Notes: generated from the letters alone by a model not told the origin. A DNA stretch of 28,061 nt from Clostridiales bacterium UBA7103 (GCA_002493305.1 DKYJ01000051.1:42269-70329), one strand, 5' to 3'. Shown: positions 1 through 7,479, counted from the stretch's first letter. Numbers and translations are program-made.

Positions 1-183
1 GAATTGTGCATCCGTCTTTTCCGGAATTTTTGCTTATTCTGCATTTTTGCGCCGCATAAAAAATTGCAAAAAAGTTCGGAGGAGCCTGAAGGACACTTTT
101 AAAACGGATTTAGTCGGCTGCAAGCAAATCGCACAATCGCGAAGAATGTTTTTGTGCAATTTAGAGAAATGGCTTTTATGCTG

Positions 184-212
184 TTGACTATTTTCTTCAA
201 TGGTGGTATCTT
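184..212 (+). promoter_or_regulatory. Candidate sigma-A promoter of the fdrA operon
   Basis: TTGACT at 184-189 (5 of 6 matches to the -35 consensus), a 17-bp spacer, then TATCTT at 207-212 (4 of 6). Transcription would start near 219 and give a leader of about 210 nt before the TTG start at 433. No better promoter was seen closer to the gene. Confidence 0.45.
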
Positions 213-223
213 TCAATCCGTAA

Positions 224-264
224 TTAGTTCGAATAAAGGAACTGTGTTTATAAATGCGAACTAA
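224..264. promoter_or_regulatory. Spaced inverted repeat, possible operator
   Basis: TTAGTTCG at 224-231 and its exact reverse complement CGAACTAA at 257-264, centres 33 bp apart (about three helical turns). The repeat lies just downstream of the candidate promoter and encloses a TATAAA box at 249-254. This would suit a dimeric repressor, but no regulator is encoded beside the operon, so the role is inferred only. Confidence 0.3.
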
Positions 265-432
265 CTTTTCCGTGTAAGCCTAAGGCTGCGTTGAAAAACC
301 ATGCCCGTTTTTTTGCCGAGCTTCCCGCTTTTTTCTCACTTTTCCTTTGAACCTTGCAGGTCTGGAAATGGAAGGCTGGCAGTTTTTCATATCAAGGCAA
401 AAAAGCGAATTCATACAGGAAGGAAGAAAGAG

Positions 433-1953
433 TTGAAAAAGGTATTTTTATTAAAGAACAGATATGTTGATTCCGTAACTCTTATGACGGTTGCCGTCGA
501 GCTTTCGGAGCGCAGCGGAGTCCGCGGCGCCGAGTGCGGAATGGGAACAAAGCAAAATATTGAGATCCTCGAGGAGCTGGATTACGAGATCCCCATAGAT
601 GTTACCTCAAACGATGTGATGATCGCGCTGGACGCCGAAGAGGAGGCGGTCATGAAAGACTCGTGTGACTTTGTTGAGCGGACGCTTTCCGCCGGTCACA
701 GCCATCGCCAAAAGGTCTACCACGATGTTGACAGCATTGCTGAGGGTGAGTTTGACGTTTTACAGATATCGCTTCCCGGCGAATACGCCGTTAAAGAGGC
801 ATACAAAGCCGTGGACAAGGGTCTGCATGTTTTCATGTTCACCGCAGATATATCTCTTGAGGAAGAGCACGATTTGAAGGTCTATGCCCGGGATCACGGC
901 TGTCTCATGATGGGTCCTGACGCCGGAGTCGGGCTGCTCGGCGGCGTTGCCATGGCCGCCGGAAGCATAGTGAGGAGCGGCCCTGTCGGCGTAATAGGCG
1001 CTTCCGGCTCCGGCTCGCAGGAGGTGGCCTGCCTCATCGAGCAGATGGGCAGCGGCGTCTCCTGTATTCTCGGCACCGGCGGCCGCGATCTGAAAAAAAC
1101 CGTCGGCGGCGTATCCATGATGGCAGATATGGATCGCCTTGATCGCGATGAGGACACGAAGCTGATTTGTCTGGTTTCCATGCTGGCAGACCGGGAGGTA
1201 ATGGAGAAGGTTTTGCAAAAGGCCGATACTCTGACCAAGCCTGTCGTAGCCGTTTTTCTCGGAGCTGACAGCGCGCTCTATCAGGGGCACAGGGTAACGG
1301 GAACCTTTGATCTTGCCGAGGCGGCAAAGGCCTGCGTAAAGCAGGTGACCGGCAAGGAGCCGAGGCTGGGCATGACCACCGAAGAAATCAAAGCCCTTGC
1401 GGGCAACGTTGCGGCAGGCATACCGCCTGAGCGGAAATATTTTCGTGGGCTGTACACTGGCGGAACCTTCGCGGAAGAGACTTTGATGACCTACCGGGAA
1501 GAGGCCCCCGAAATCGTTATGCACACAAACCGCGATAATACTAAATACGCTTTGAGGCTCAAAACTCACAAGCAGTCGGAAGGCAACACTCTTCTTGACA
1601 TGGGGGATCTGGATTTTACCGCTGAAGCGCCGCACACGGTGTTTGACCCGGCTCAGCGGGCTTTACGCTTCAAGCAGGAGCTTGAAGACCCCGAGGTTGC
1701 GGTAATCGCCATGGACATCATTCTCGGCCCCGGCGTTGCCCCGGATCCGGTAAGCTGTTATCTGCCGATGATAAGGCAGCATCCGGAAGTAAGCTATGTA
1801 TTTGCCGTATGCGGCGGCGAGGGCGACCCTCAGGGCAAGGACAGGATAAAAAAGCTCCTTCGTGAGGCAGGCGTCATCGTGGCAGAGAGCGACCACGAGA
1901 GCGCTTTGATAAGCTCATCTATTATGAAAAAGCTGGAGGCGAGAAAGAAATGA
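433..1953 (+). CDS. fdrA: FdrA-family protein (AllF-like oxamate carbamoyltransferase subunit), truncated at C-terminus
   Basis: Member of the FdrA family, built on a succinyl-CoA-synthetase-alpha-like nucleotide/CoA fold. In E. coli FdrA (AllF) works with YlbE (AllG) and YlbF (AllH) as oxamate carbamoyltransferase in allantoin breakdown; homologues of both partners follow here. Visible motifs: a glycine-rich GVIGASGSGSQE loop near residues 185-197, the family signature GTGGRDLKKxVGG near 213-225, and GLYTGGT in the middle. I start at TTG 433 because GGAAGGA lies just upstream and the protein then begins KKVFLLKNRYVDSV, as family members do. At 506 residues it lacks the last ~50 residues of E. 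coli FdrA; that piece is encoded by the next, overlapping gene. Whether the substrate is oxalurate/oxamate here is unknown. Cytoplasmic. Confidence 0.88.
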   Translation: MKKVFLLKNRYVDSVTLMTVAVELSERSGVRGAECGMGTKQNIEILEELDYEIPIDVTSNDVMIALDAEEEAVMKDSCDFVERTLSAGHSHRQKVYHDVDSIAEGEFDVLQISLPGEYAVKEAYKAVDKGLHVFMFTADISLEEEHDLKVYARDHGCLMMGPDAGVGLLGGVAMAAGSIVRSGPVGVIGASGSGSQEVACLIEQMGSGVSCILGTGGRDLKKTVGGVSMMADMDRLDRDEDTKLICLVSMLADREVMEKVLQKADTLTKPVVAVFLGADSALYQGHRVTGTFDLAEAAKACVKQVTGKEPRLGMTTEEIKALAGNVAAGIPPERKYFRGLYTGGTFAEETLMTYREEAPEIVMHTNRDNTKYALRLKTHKQSEGNTLLDMGDLDFTAEAPHTVFDPAQRALRFKQELEDPEVAVIAMDIILGPGVAPDPVSCYLPMIRQHPEVSYVFAVCGGEGDPQGKDRIKKLLREAGVIVAESDHESALISSSIMKKLEARKK

Positions 1954-2129
1954 GTTCGTCTGTCATTGAAAAACCGATTCCTAAAGAAAAGCCTTCTGTT
2001 GCAAATCTGGGCATAAAACTGTTCTTTGACTCATTGGCCGCGCAGCAGACCCGCTGCGTCCAAATCGAATGGGTGCCTCCCATTAAGCAGTCCGCCGAAA
2101 TAGAACAGCTGCTGGACGAATTTCTGTAA
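1950..2129 (+). CDS. Detached C-terminal domain of FdrA (59 aa)
   Basis: A 59-codon gene whose ATG overlaps the fdrA stop in an ATGA arrangement, with GGAGG about ten bases upstream, so translation is probably coupled. Residues 18-30 (VANLGIKLFFDSL) and the following IEWVPP align well with the extreme C-terminus of E. coli FdrA as I recall it (VINIGLRSFALEL ... YQWSP), and the C-terminal LLDEFL matches LLERLQ. FdrA plus this peptide gives 565 residues, close to the 555 of E. coli. It is therefore best read as the C-terminal FdrA module made as a separate polypeptide, expected to reassociate with FdrA. A sequencing indel is the main alternative, but the overlap has a proper ribosome binding site and start codon. 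It is easily missed because of its size. Confidence 0.75.
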   Translation: MSSSVIEKPIPKEKPSVANLGIKLFFDSLAAQQTRCVQIEWVPPIKQSAEIEQLLDEFL

Positions 2130-2145
2130 GACGGAGGAAACATAA

Positions 2146-3411
2146 ATGGAAAACAACATTAAAGAGAAGATCGAACAGGCAAACAAAGCGGCAGCGGCCT
2201 GCCTCACAGACAACGACCCGTGGTGGGTAGATGTAAGGCCCGCCGCAGAGTGCGTGGAAGGGCTTGAGGATCACATGATCCTTCACTCCGGGCCCCCTGT
2301 GGATTTGGAGGACATGGTGATGCTTCACCGCAGAGGCATGGTCAGCGCCATGCTCTTTGAGGGCTGGGCAAAGGACGAGCAGGAGGCAATGGATATCCTC
2401 CGTTCCGGAGAAATCAAAATCGACTCCGCATTGAACCATAACACAGTCGGCGCCGGAACCGGCATCATCACAAAATCCGTCATGATGAATGTGATCGAGG
2501 ACAGACGAAACCACACCACCGCCGCCACTTTCCCGGCGGAGGGCCCGTTTCAGGGCGGCTTCTGCGGCTGGGGGCTTTACAGCCCCGAAATCGCCGAAAA
2601 TCTCAGATATATGCGGGAAGAGCTGTTTCCCCCGCTGCGTGAGCTTCTGGCCAAAAACGGCGGTATCGCAATAAAGCCCATATTGGCCGAAAGTTTTCAG
2701 ATGGGCGATGAAAACCATACGCGCCAGACCGCGGCTGATCTTCTGCTTGACAAGCTGGTTCTGCCCCAGCTCTTTGACCTGGAGCTGCCAAAAGAAAGCA
2801 TAATGAAAACCGTGCGGTACATTGTTGAGACTCCCCGCTTCTTCCACTGCTACGGTCAGGGGGCCTCCCGCTCCGCAGCTCTCGGAGCGGACGGGATAAA
2901 GTACTCCACCGTGGTCACGGCAATGGGCGGCAACGGCGTGGAATTCGGTATCAAGGTCGCCGGTCTGCCCGGCAGATGGTTTACCGCTCCGGCTCCGTTC
3001 ATGACGGGAAAGTACACCTCCACACAGTTTACCCAGAAGGATCAGCTCCCCTGGATAGGCGACAGCTGCGTCGTTGAAGCCGCCGGCATGGGCGGGCTTG
3101 CCGCAGCCGCCAGCCCCATAGTCTGCAACCTGCGCGGCATGACTCTGGCCGACGCCATATCCCAGACCAGGGAGATGGAGCGCATAACCGTTACGCATAA
3201 CCCCAATTTCTCCATTCCTAATCTGGACTTTGACCCGCTCCCCTCGGCAATCGACATCCGTCTTGTTTTGAAGTCCGGCATCAGTCCCGTGATTCACGGC
3301 GGTATGTTCAACAAAACAGGCGGCCTGATCGGAGCCGGCATGGCCCGCGTTCCCATGGGCTGCTTTGAAAGCGCAATGAAAGCCTTTGCGGAGGAATACA
3401 GAGAAAAGTAA
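2146..3411 (+). CDS. DUF1116 family protein (YlbE/AllG-like)
   Basis: 421-residue DUF1116 protein, homologous along its length to E. coli YlbE/AllG, a subunit of oxamate carbamoyltransferase. Recognisable blocks: PWWVDVRPA near residue 25, ILHSGPPV, MLFEGWAKDEQEA near 67-79, NHNTVGAGTGI, then VVTAMGGNGVEFGIKVAGLPGRW near 255-277, WIGDSCVVEA, and a C-terminal ISPVIHGGMFNKTGG-IGAG-ARVP block. The start at 2146 has a clean GGAGG eight bases upstream, and the gap to the FdrA C-terminal gene is only 16 bp. The family catalyses acyl/carbamoyl chemistry only together with FdrA and DUF2877 partners, both encoded here. Soluble. Identity of the family is firm; the substrate is not. Confidence 0.88.
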   Translation: MENNIKEKIEQANKAAAACLTDNDPWWVDVRPAAECVEGLEDHMILHSGPPVDLEDMVMLHRRGMVSAMLFEGWAKDEQEAMDILRSGEIKIDSALNHNTVGAGTGIITKSVMMNVIEDRRNHTTAATFPAEGPFQGGFCGWGLYSPEIAENLRYMREELFPPLRELLAKNGGIAIKPILAESFQMGDENHTRQTAADLLLDKLVLPQLFDLELPKESIMKTVRYIVETPRFFHCYGQGASRSAALGADGIKYSTVVTAMGGNGVEFGIKVAGLPGRWFTAPAPFMTGKYTSTQFTQKDQLPWIGDSCVVEAAGMGGLAAAASPIVCNLRGMTLADAISQTREMERITVTHNPNFSIPNLDFDPLPSAIDIRLVLKSGISPVIHGGMFNKTGGLIGAGMARVPMGCFESAMKAFAEEYREK

Positions 3412-3418
3412 CAAGCGC

Positions 3419-3452
3419 CAAAGCCCTTGTTTCAAAGGATATCCGGGCTTTG
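3419..3452 (+). other. Hairpin between the DUF1116 and acyl-kinase genes
   Basis: CAAAGCCC at 3419-3426 pairs with GGGCTTTG at 3445-3452 around an 18-nt loop in the only sizeable gap (75 bp) inside the operon. No U-tract follows, so it is more likely an mRNA processing or stability element than a terminator. Confidence 0.35.
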
Positions 3453-3486
3453 TGAGCGGCGGCTTTTCGTACAGCGGGGAGAAAGC

Positions 3487-4668
3487 ATGAAAATTTTAGT
3501 CAGCAATGTTGGAAGCACTTCGCTGAAATTTAAGCTCTATGACATGCCGGAGGAGAGGCCGCTGTGTCACGCAACGGTAGAGCGTGTAGGCGATAGCGAA
3601 AACGCGATTTTTGAGTATCGGCGCTGCCGGGACAATAAAACGGTGAGGCTTGAACGGCTGTCGGTGCCCAATTATACCGCGGGGATAAAGCTGTTTATGA
3701 AATTTCTCACCGGCGGGGAGCTTGCAGTGCTCTCCGCCGGCGCTGAAATTGACCGTATCGGCTTTAAGACTGTGCTCTCCAGAGGACATTATGGTGTACA
3801 TCTGCTGGATAAGGGCACTATGAACGGAATGAGAGCGTCCCTGTTTGTGGCGCCTGTCCATAACGCGGCGTATCTGGAGGCAATATCGCAGTTTGAAGCT
3901 TTGTTTCCGGGTATCCCGAAGATCGGCGTTTTTGAGACGGCCTTCCACACCACGATCCCTCTTGAGCGGAGGCTGTATGCCGTACCCTATGAGTGGTATG
4001 AAAAATACGGACTTATGCGTATGGGCTACCATGGCGCGTCCCACGGCTATATTGCAAGGCAGTCAGCAAAATACGGGAAAAACGAGCGGGTGATCTCCTG
4101 CCATCTGGGCGGAAGCTGCTCTGTCTGCGCCATTGAAAACGGGAAAAGCGTAGATACAAGCTTCGGCTACTCGCTCCAGACCGGCGTTATGCACGCCAAC
4201 CGCTGCGGAGATACCGACCCGTACCTCATCCCTTTTCTTGAGGAGCAGGGTCTGAGCCGTGAGGAGATCATGGCGGGGCTCAGCAGAAACGGCGGGCTCC
4301 TCGGGCTGTCCGGAGTGAGCAACGATATGCGCATTCTGGAGCAGGCCGCCTCCGACGGCAATGAGCGTTCAAAGCTGGCCATTGACTGCTTTGTCAATAA
4401 CATAGTTAAATTTATCGGTGCGTTCTACGCGGAGCTCGGCGGCTTGGATCAGCTCGTTTTTACCGGCGGGATAGGCGAAAACGACGCGAAGCTCAGAAGC
4501 GCCGTCTGCGGGAAGCTTGCCCATATGGGCGTCGTTCTCGATGAGGTCAAAAACAGCGCCTGTCATGACGGGGTCATCTCCACAGACGACGCTCCCGTGA
4601 CCGTCTCCGTTATCCCGGCCAATGAAGAGCTGGGCGTCGCGAGAGAAACCTATGGATATGTTCTCTGA
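3487..4668 (+). CDS. Acetate-kinase-family acyl kinase with altered active site
   Basis: 393-residue ASKHA-fold kinase of the acetate kinase family, expected to interconvert an acyl phosphate plus ADP with a carboxylate plus ATP. Family landmarks: N7/S10/S12 at the N-terminus, APVHN with H125, GYHGASH with H182, NRCGDTDP with R239, FTGGIGEN, and PANEELGVARET with E381. Compared with Methanosarcina acetate kinase as I remember it, catalytic R91 is K94, D148 is E150, N211 is G209, and pocket residues L122, F179 and P232 become V124, Y181 and L230. These changes argue for a substrate other than acetate. ATG 3487 is preferred (GGGGAGAA upstream); an in-frame ATG at 3427 has none. It occupies the operon role that carbamate kinase has in the E. 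coli allFGH cluster. Confidence 0.85.
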   Translation: MKILVSNVGSTSLKFKLYDMPEERPLCHATVERVGDSENAIFEYRRCRDNKTVRLERLSVPNYTAGIKLFMKFLTGGELAVLSAGAEIDRIGFKTVLSRGHYGVHLLDKGTMNGMRASLFVAPVHNAAYLEAISQFEALFPGIPKIGVFETAFHTTIPLERRLYAVPYEWYEKYGLMRMGYHGASHGYIARQSAKYGKNERVISCHLGGSCSVCAIENGKSVDTSFGYSLQTGVMHANRCGDTDPYLIPFLEEQGLSREEIMAGLSRNGGLLGLSGVSNDMRILEQAASDGNERSKLAIDCFVNNIVKFIGAFYAELGGLDQLVFTGGIGENDAKLRSAVCGKLAHMGVVLDEVKNSACHDGVISTDDAPVTVSVIPANEELGVARETYGYVL

Positions 4669-5548
4669 GCCTCCCGTCTGTACCTATGCGGGAGACGCCG
4701 CCCTGCGTATAATGAGCGGCGCAGACGCCGGGGAGATCCTGATGACCTCCGCTCACGGCTGGTATCTGCTTTTTGGCGATGAGCTTGTGCTGCTGTGTGA
4801 TGAAGATAAGGGTCGGATATCATTTGCTCTGGAATTTGCGGACTTCGAAAAACACTTCGGGCGCGCCCGCTCTCTTGTCGGAGAGCCTGTGCGTTTTCAC
4901 GGCGGCAGGCTTACCCTGTCCGGCGCGGATATACGTATACCCCGCGATATTCCGTCCGCGGCTCCGCCCCGCCCGGCCAAATTCAGCGTCCTGCTAAGCG
5001 GCGATGAGGAGTTTTGCCGGCTCGTTTTGGACGGCGGCAAGGGATTTATGCCGCGGCTCCTGCCGCACAGAGACAGTATAATTAACGCTGCCCCCATTTG
5101 GGAGCCTGCGCTGAATGATCCCGTCGCGCTGAGGGCGTCCCGGAGACTTTCGGCTTTTTTCTCGGCTCTGCGCTGCGGCAGGCAGGAGGCTCTGACCGAT
5201 GCTCTCGGAAAGCTTTTGGGCCTTGGCCCCGGGCTAACTCCGTCAACGGACGACTGGGTCGTCGGCTTTCTTTACGCTGTCAGGCCGTACATAAAGCCTC
5301 CACTGTTAAACAAAATATGTCAGGCCGTCCGCCAGAGCATGGTAAGCGCGACGAACCGAATAAGCGCCGCTTATCTTGAATGTGCCTGCGAAGGCGGAAG
5401 CTTCGAGATAATGGAGGAACTGCTGGCTGCCGAAAGCACCGGGGCGGCGGAGCGATTGTTATCCATTGGAAGCAGCTCCGGCTCTGATATGCTTACAGGT
5501 CTGCTTTTCGCGATAAAATATATTGAATTACTTGGAGGAGCAAAATGA
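4652..5548 (+). CDS. DUF2877 family protein (YlbF/AllH-like)
   Basis: 298-residue DUF2877 protein, the third partner of the FdrA/DUF1116 complex (E. coli YlbF/AllH). The diagnostic motif is LGLGPGLTPSTDDWVVGFL near residues 187-205, where most relatives have TPSGDD. A C-terminal IGSSSGSDMLTGLLFAI segment is also typical. The start is ATG 4652 or 4658, overlapping the upstream kinase gene by 11-17 bases, and the stop overlaps the next gene, so it is embedded in a translationally coupled chain. An in-frame ATG at 4622 lies deeper inside the kinase gene and is less likely. Expected to be cytoplasmic and to form a complex with the other two subunits; its own catalytic share is not established. 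Confidence 0.82.
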   Translation: MDMFSEPPVCTYAGDAALRIMSGADAGEILMTSAHGWYLLFGDELVLLCDEDKGRISFALEFADFEKHFGRARSLVGEPVRFHGGRLTLSGADIRIPRDIPSAAPPRPAKFSVLLSGDEEFCRLVLDGGKGFMPRLLPHRDSIINAAPIWEPALNDPVALRASRRLSAFFSALRCGRQEALTDALGKLLGLGPGLTPSTDDWVVGFLYAVRPYIKPPLLNKICQAVRQSMVSATNRISAAYLECACEGGSFEIMEELLAAESTGAAERLLSIGSSSGSDMLTGLLFAIKYIELLGGAK

Positions 5549-6198
5549 GAGAACAGATAATTCACAAAATAAAAGAAGAGAAACTTATCGCCATCGTCCG
5601 CGGAATAAAGCCTGAGCTCTGCCTTCAGGTCGCTCAGGCACTTTATGACGGCGGTGTAAGACTTATGGAGATAACCTACAACCAAAAAGACCCATCAGGC
5701 TGGCCGCTGACAGCTGAGGCCATTCAGGCTGTGGCGGAGTGTTTTGAAGGGCGTATGCTGGTAGGCGCAGGTACCGTCACCACTGTTGAGCTGGTCGAGA
5801 TGACCTATAAGCACAAGGGCCGGTATATTGTATCTCCCGATACCGATATCGAGGTGATAAAGCGTACCCGCGAGCTTGAAATGGTGTCCCTGCCAGGCGC
5901 AATGACCCCCAGCGAGATAAAGGCGGCCCACAACGCAGGAGCGGACTTCGTAAAGGTCTTCCCTGCCGGTACTCTCGGCGCGGGATACATAAAAGCCGTC
6001 AAAGCGCCCCTGAGCCACATTCCCCTGCTGGCTGTTGGCGGTGTGAGTGAGAAAAATGCTGCGGATTTCCTTGCCGCCGGGGCGGACGGCCTTGGTATCG
6101 GCGGCAATTTGGCCAAGAAAGACTGGATCGATGCCGGTCGATTCGACAAGCTGACCGAAGCCGCGAAGGCGACGATAGCGGCAATTAAAGGAGAATGA
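5545..6198 (+). CDS. eda: KDPG/KHG aldolase
   Basis: 217-residue class I aldolase of the KDPG/KHG family, splitting 2-keto-3-deoxy-6-phosphogluconate into pyruvate and glyceraldehyde-3-phosphate, and commonly 4-hydroxy-2-oxoglutarate into pyruvate and glyoxylate. Schiff-base lysine is K137 in FVKVFPAG, the catalytic glutamate is E42 in LMEITY, and AGTV, PGAMTP and GGV motifs mark the barrel. The residue after the glutamate motif is N46 where E. coli Eda has R49, as is common in Firmicute relatives. The ATG overlaps the previous stop (ATGA) with GGAGGAG upstream. The adjacent gene encodes the matching kinase, so a KDG to pyruvate plus GAP step is very likely. Confidence 0.9.
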   Translation: MREQIIHKIKEEKLIAIVRGIKPELCLQVAQALYDGGVRLMEITYNQKDPSGWPLTAEAIQAVAECFEGRMLVGAGTVTTVELVEMTYKHKGRYIVSPDTDIEVIKRTRELEMVSLPGAMTPSEIKAAHNAGADFVKVFPAGTLGAGYIKAVKAPLSHIPLLAVGGVSEKNAADFLAAGADGLGIGGNLAKKDWIDAGRFDKLTEAAKATIAAIKGE

Positions 6199-6202
6199 AA
6201 CG

Positions 6203-7231
6203 ATGGCAAGAGTAATAAGCTTCGGTGAAATAATGCTGCGACTTAATCCGGAAGGATACCTCCGCTTTGTCCAGGCGGATAAATTTGAGGCCACCTATGC
6301 GGGCGGCGAGGCAAATGTCGCGGTTTCCCTTGCAAACTACGGGCTCGACGCGGCCTATGTTTCCAAAGTCCCCGAGCACGAGATCGGGCAGTGTGCCGTT
6401 AACGCGCTGCGTGAATTTGGAGTCGATACCTCCCTTATCCTTCGGGGCGGCCCCCGTCTCGGTGTGTATTACTGTGAGAAGGGCGCCTCTCAGCGCGCTT
6501 CCAAGGTAATTTACGACAGGGCGGGCTCCTCCATTGCCCTTGCAAAAAAGGGAGAGTTTGACTGGGACAAAATTTTTGATGGCGCGGACTGGTTTCATTG
6601 GACAGGTATCACTCCGGCGCTGGGCGGAGAACTGCCCGAGATATGCCTCGAGGCTTGCCGGGCCGCGAAAGAGCGTGGGCTCACCGTTTCCTGTGACCTT
6701 AACTATCGCAAAAAGCTGTGGACAAGCGCCGAGGCCGGGGAGTGCATGGCAAAGCTGCTCCCTTATGTCGATGTGTGCATAGCGAATGAAGAGGACGCCA
6801 AGGATGTGTTCGGCATCAGCGCCGAGGGCACTGATATAAACTCCGGCAAGCTCAACCACAACGGCTATATTTCCGTTGCGCGGCAGCTTGCAGAGCGCTT
6901 CGGCTGCAAAAAGGTGGCCATCACCCTCCGTTCTTCTCACTCCGCTTTCGATAATGACTGGGCCGGTATGCTCTATGACGCGGCGGATGACAAGGCTGTT
7001 TTCTCCACCACCTATCATGTCCATATCGTTGACCGTGTGGGCGGCGGCGACAGCTTCGGAGGCGGGCTCATCTATGGCCTGCTCACAGGGAAGAACGATC
7101 AGCAAGCCATTGACTTTGCGGTTGCGGCCTCCTGCCTTAAGCACTCAATTGAGCATGACTTCAACATGATGAGCGTTGCGGAGGTTGAAGCTCTTGCCGC
7201 GGGCAATGCCTCCGGCAGAGTTCAGAGATAA
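6203..7231 (+). CDS. kdgK: 2-keto-3-deoxygluconate kinase (PfkB family)
   Basis: 342-residue ribokinase/PfkB-family sugar kinase, most likely phosphorylating 2-keto-3-deoxygluconate to KDPG for the aldolase encoded just upstream. Seen: N-terminal GEIMLRLNPEG, the sugar-binding GGEANVAVSLANYG block near residues 32-46, CDLNYR in the middle, and the C-terminal anion-hole/catalytic motif DRVGGGDSFGGGL near 277-289, in which GGGD replaces the usual GAGD; the aspartate is the catalytic base. The start has AAAGGAG nine bases upstream and a 4-bp gap to eda, and a terminator follows. Last gene of the operon. A related 2-keto-3-deoxy sugar acid is possible as substrate. Confidence 0.87.
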   Translation: MARVISFGEIMLRLNPEGYLRFVQADKFEATYAGGEANVAVSLANYGLDAAYVSKVPEHEIGQCAVNALREFGVDTSLILRGGPRLGVYYCEKGASQRASKVIYDRAGSSIALAKKGEFDWDKIFDGADWFHWTGITPALGGELPEICLEACRAAKERGLTVSCDLNYRKKLWTSAEAGECMAKLLPYVDVCIANEEDAKDVFGISAEGTDINSGKLNHNGYISVARQLAERFGCKKVAITLRSSHSAFDNDWAGMLYDAADDKAVFSTTYHVHIVDRVGGGDSFGGGLIYGLLTGKNDQQAIDFAVAASCLKHSIEHDFNMMSVAEVEALAAGNASGRVQR

Positions 7232-7322
7232 TAAAAAAGCTGTCAAAAAAGCCTCGCAGAGTTCGCAGCTTGCAAGCGGCGAATAAGATCAAATAAGTTT
7301 TTTCTAGGGGCGTGTACCTCGG

Positions 7323-7354
7323 AAAAAACACTTTGCGCGGAGAAAGTGTTTTTT
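7323..7354 (+). terminator. Rho-independent terminator of the fdrA-kdgK operon
   Basis: AAAAAACACTTT (7323-7334) pairs with AAAGTGTTTTTT (7343-7354) around an 8-nt loop, ending in a run of seven T. It lies 92 bp after the kdgK stop. Confidence 0.75.
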
Positions 7355-7399
7355 TGCCCTCTCACGCTGGCAAAAATGCGCGAACGGAGTGAATCCCCC

Positions 7400-7436
7400 C
7401 TTGCCGAAGATGTCCAGGAGAGACTTCTTCGGCAAG
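7400..7436. other. 11-bp stem hairpin in the convergent intergenic region
   Basis: CTTGCCGAAGA (7400-7410) and TCTTCGGCAAG (7426-7436) form a perfect stem with a 15-nt loop, between the operon terminator and the next one. No U-tract follows on either strand; role unknown. Confidence 0.35.
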
Positions 7437-7440
7437 CTGA

Positions 7441-7476
7441 AACGCCCCCGCTTTTCTGACGAAAAGCGGGGGCGTT
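7441..7476 (-). terminator. Strong palindromic terminator of the glucan/glycolipid operon
   Basis: A perfect 16-bp stem (7441-7456 with 7461-7476, core CGCCCCCGC/GCGGGGGCG, loop TGAC) begins four bases after the stop of the last minus-strand gene at 7480. The stem end supplies TTT in either direction, so it may act on both strands. Confidence 0.75.
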
Positions 7477-7479
7477 TAT

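Larger units (their letters stand above)
1..432. other. Upstream/leader region of the fdrA operon
   Basis: AT-rich non-coding stretch in front of the first gene. It contains a candidate sigma-A promoter and a spaced inverted repeat (listed separately). The open frame of the first gene extends upstream to an ATG at 301, but that extension has no ribosome binding site and gives a proline/phenylalanine-rich peptide unlike the FdrA family. A 60-codon TTG-initiated frame on the minus strand (34-216) has no recognisable features. I see no gene, tRNA or riboswitch that I can name here. Confidence 0.6.

Noticed and set aside
34..216. 60-codon minus-strand frame upstream of the fdrA operon
   Set aside because: TTG start, no ribosome binding site, low-complexity composition and overlap with the candidate promoter; no family resemblance.
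301..432. Upstream extension of fdrA to ATG 301
   Set aside because: No Shine-Dalgarno before 301, and the extra 44 residues are unlike FdrA proteins; TTG 433 has GGAAGGA and gives the family N-terminus.
1941..1953. Programmed -1 frameshift joining FdrA to its C-terminal peptide
   Set aside because: The A-rich stretch does not allow re-pairing of both lysine tRNAs in the -1 frame, whereas the ATGA overlap with GGAGG supports re-initiation.
2083..3435. 450-codon minus-strand frame opposite the DUF1116 gene
   Set aside because: Antisense shadow; the plus-strand gene has a ribosome binding site and clear family motifs, while the antisense product has none.
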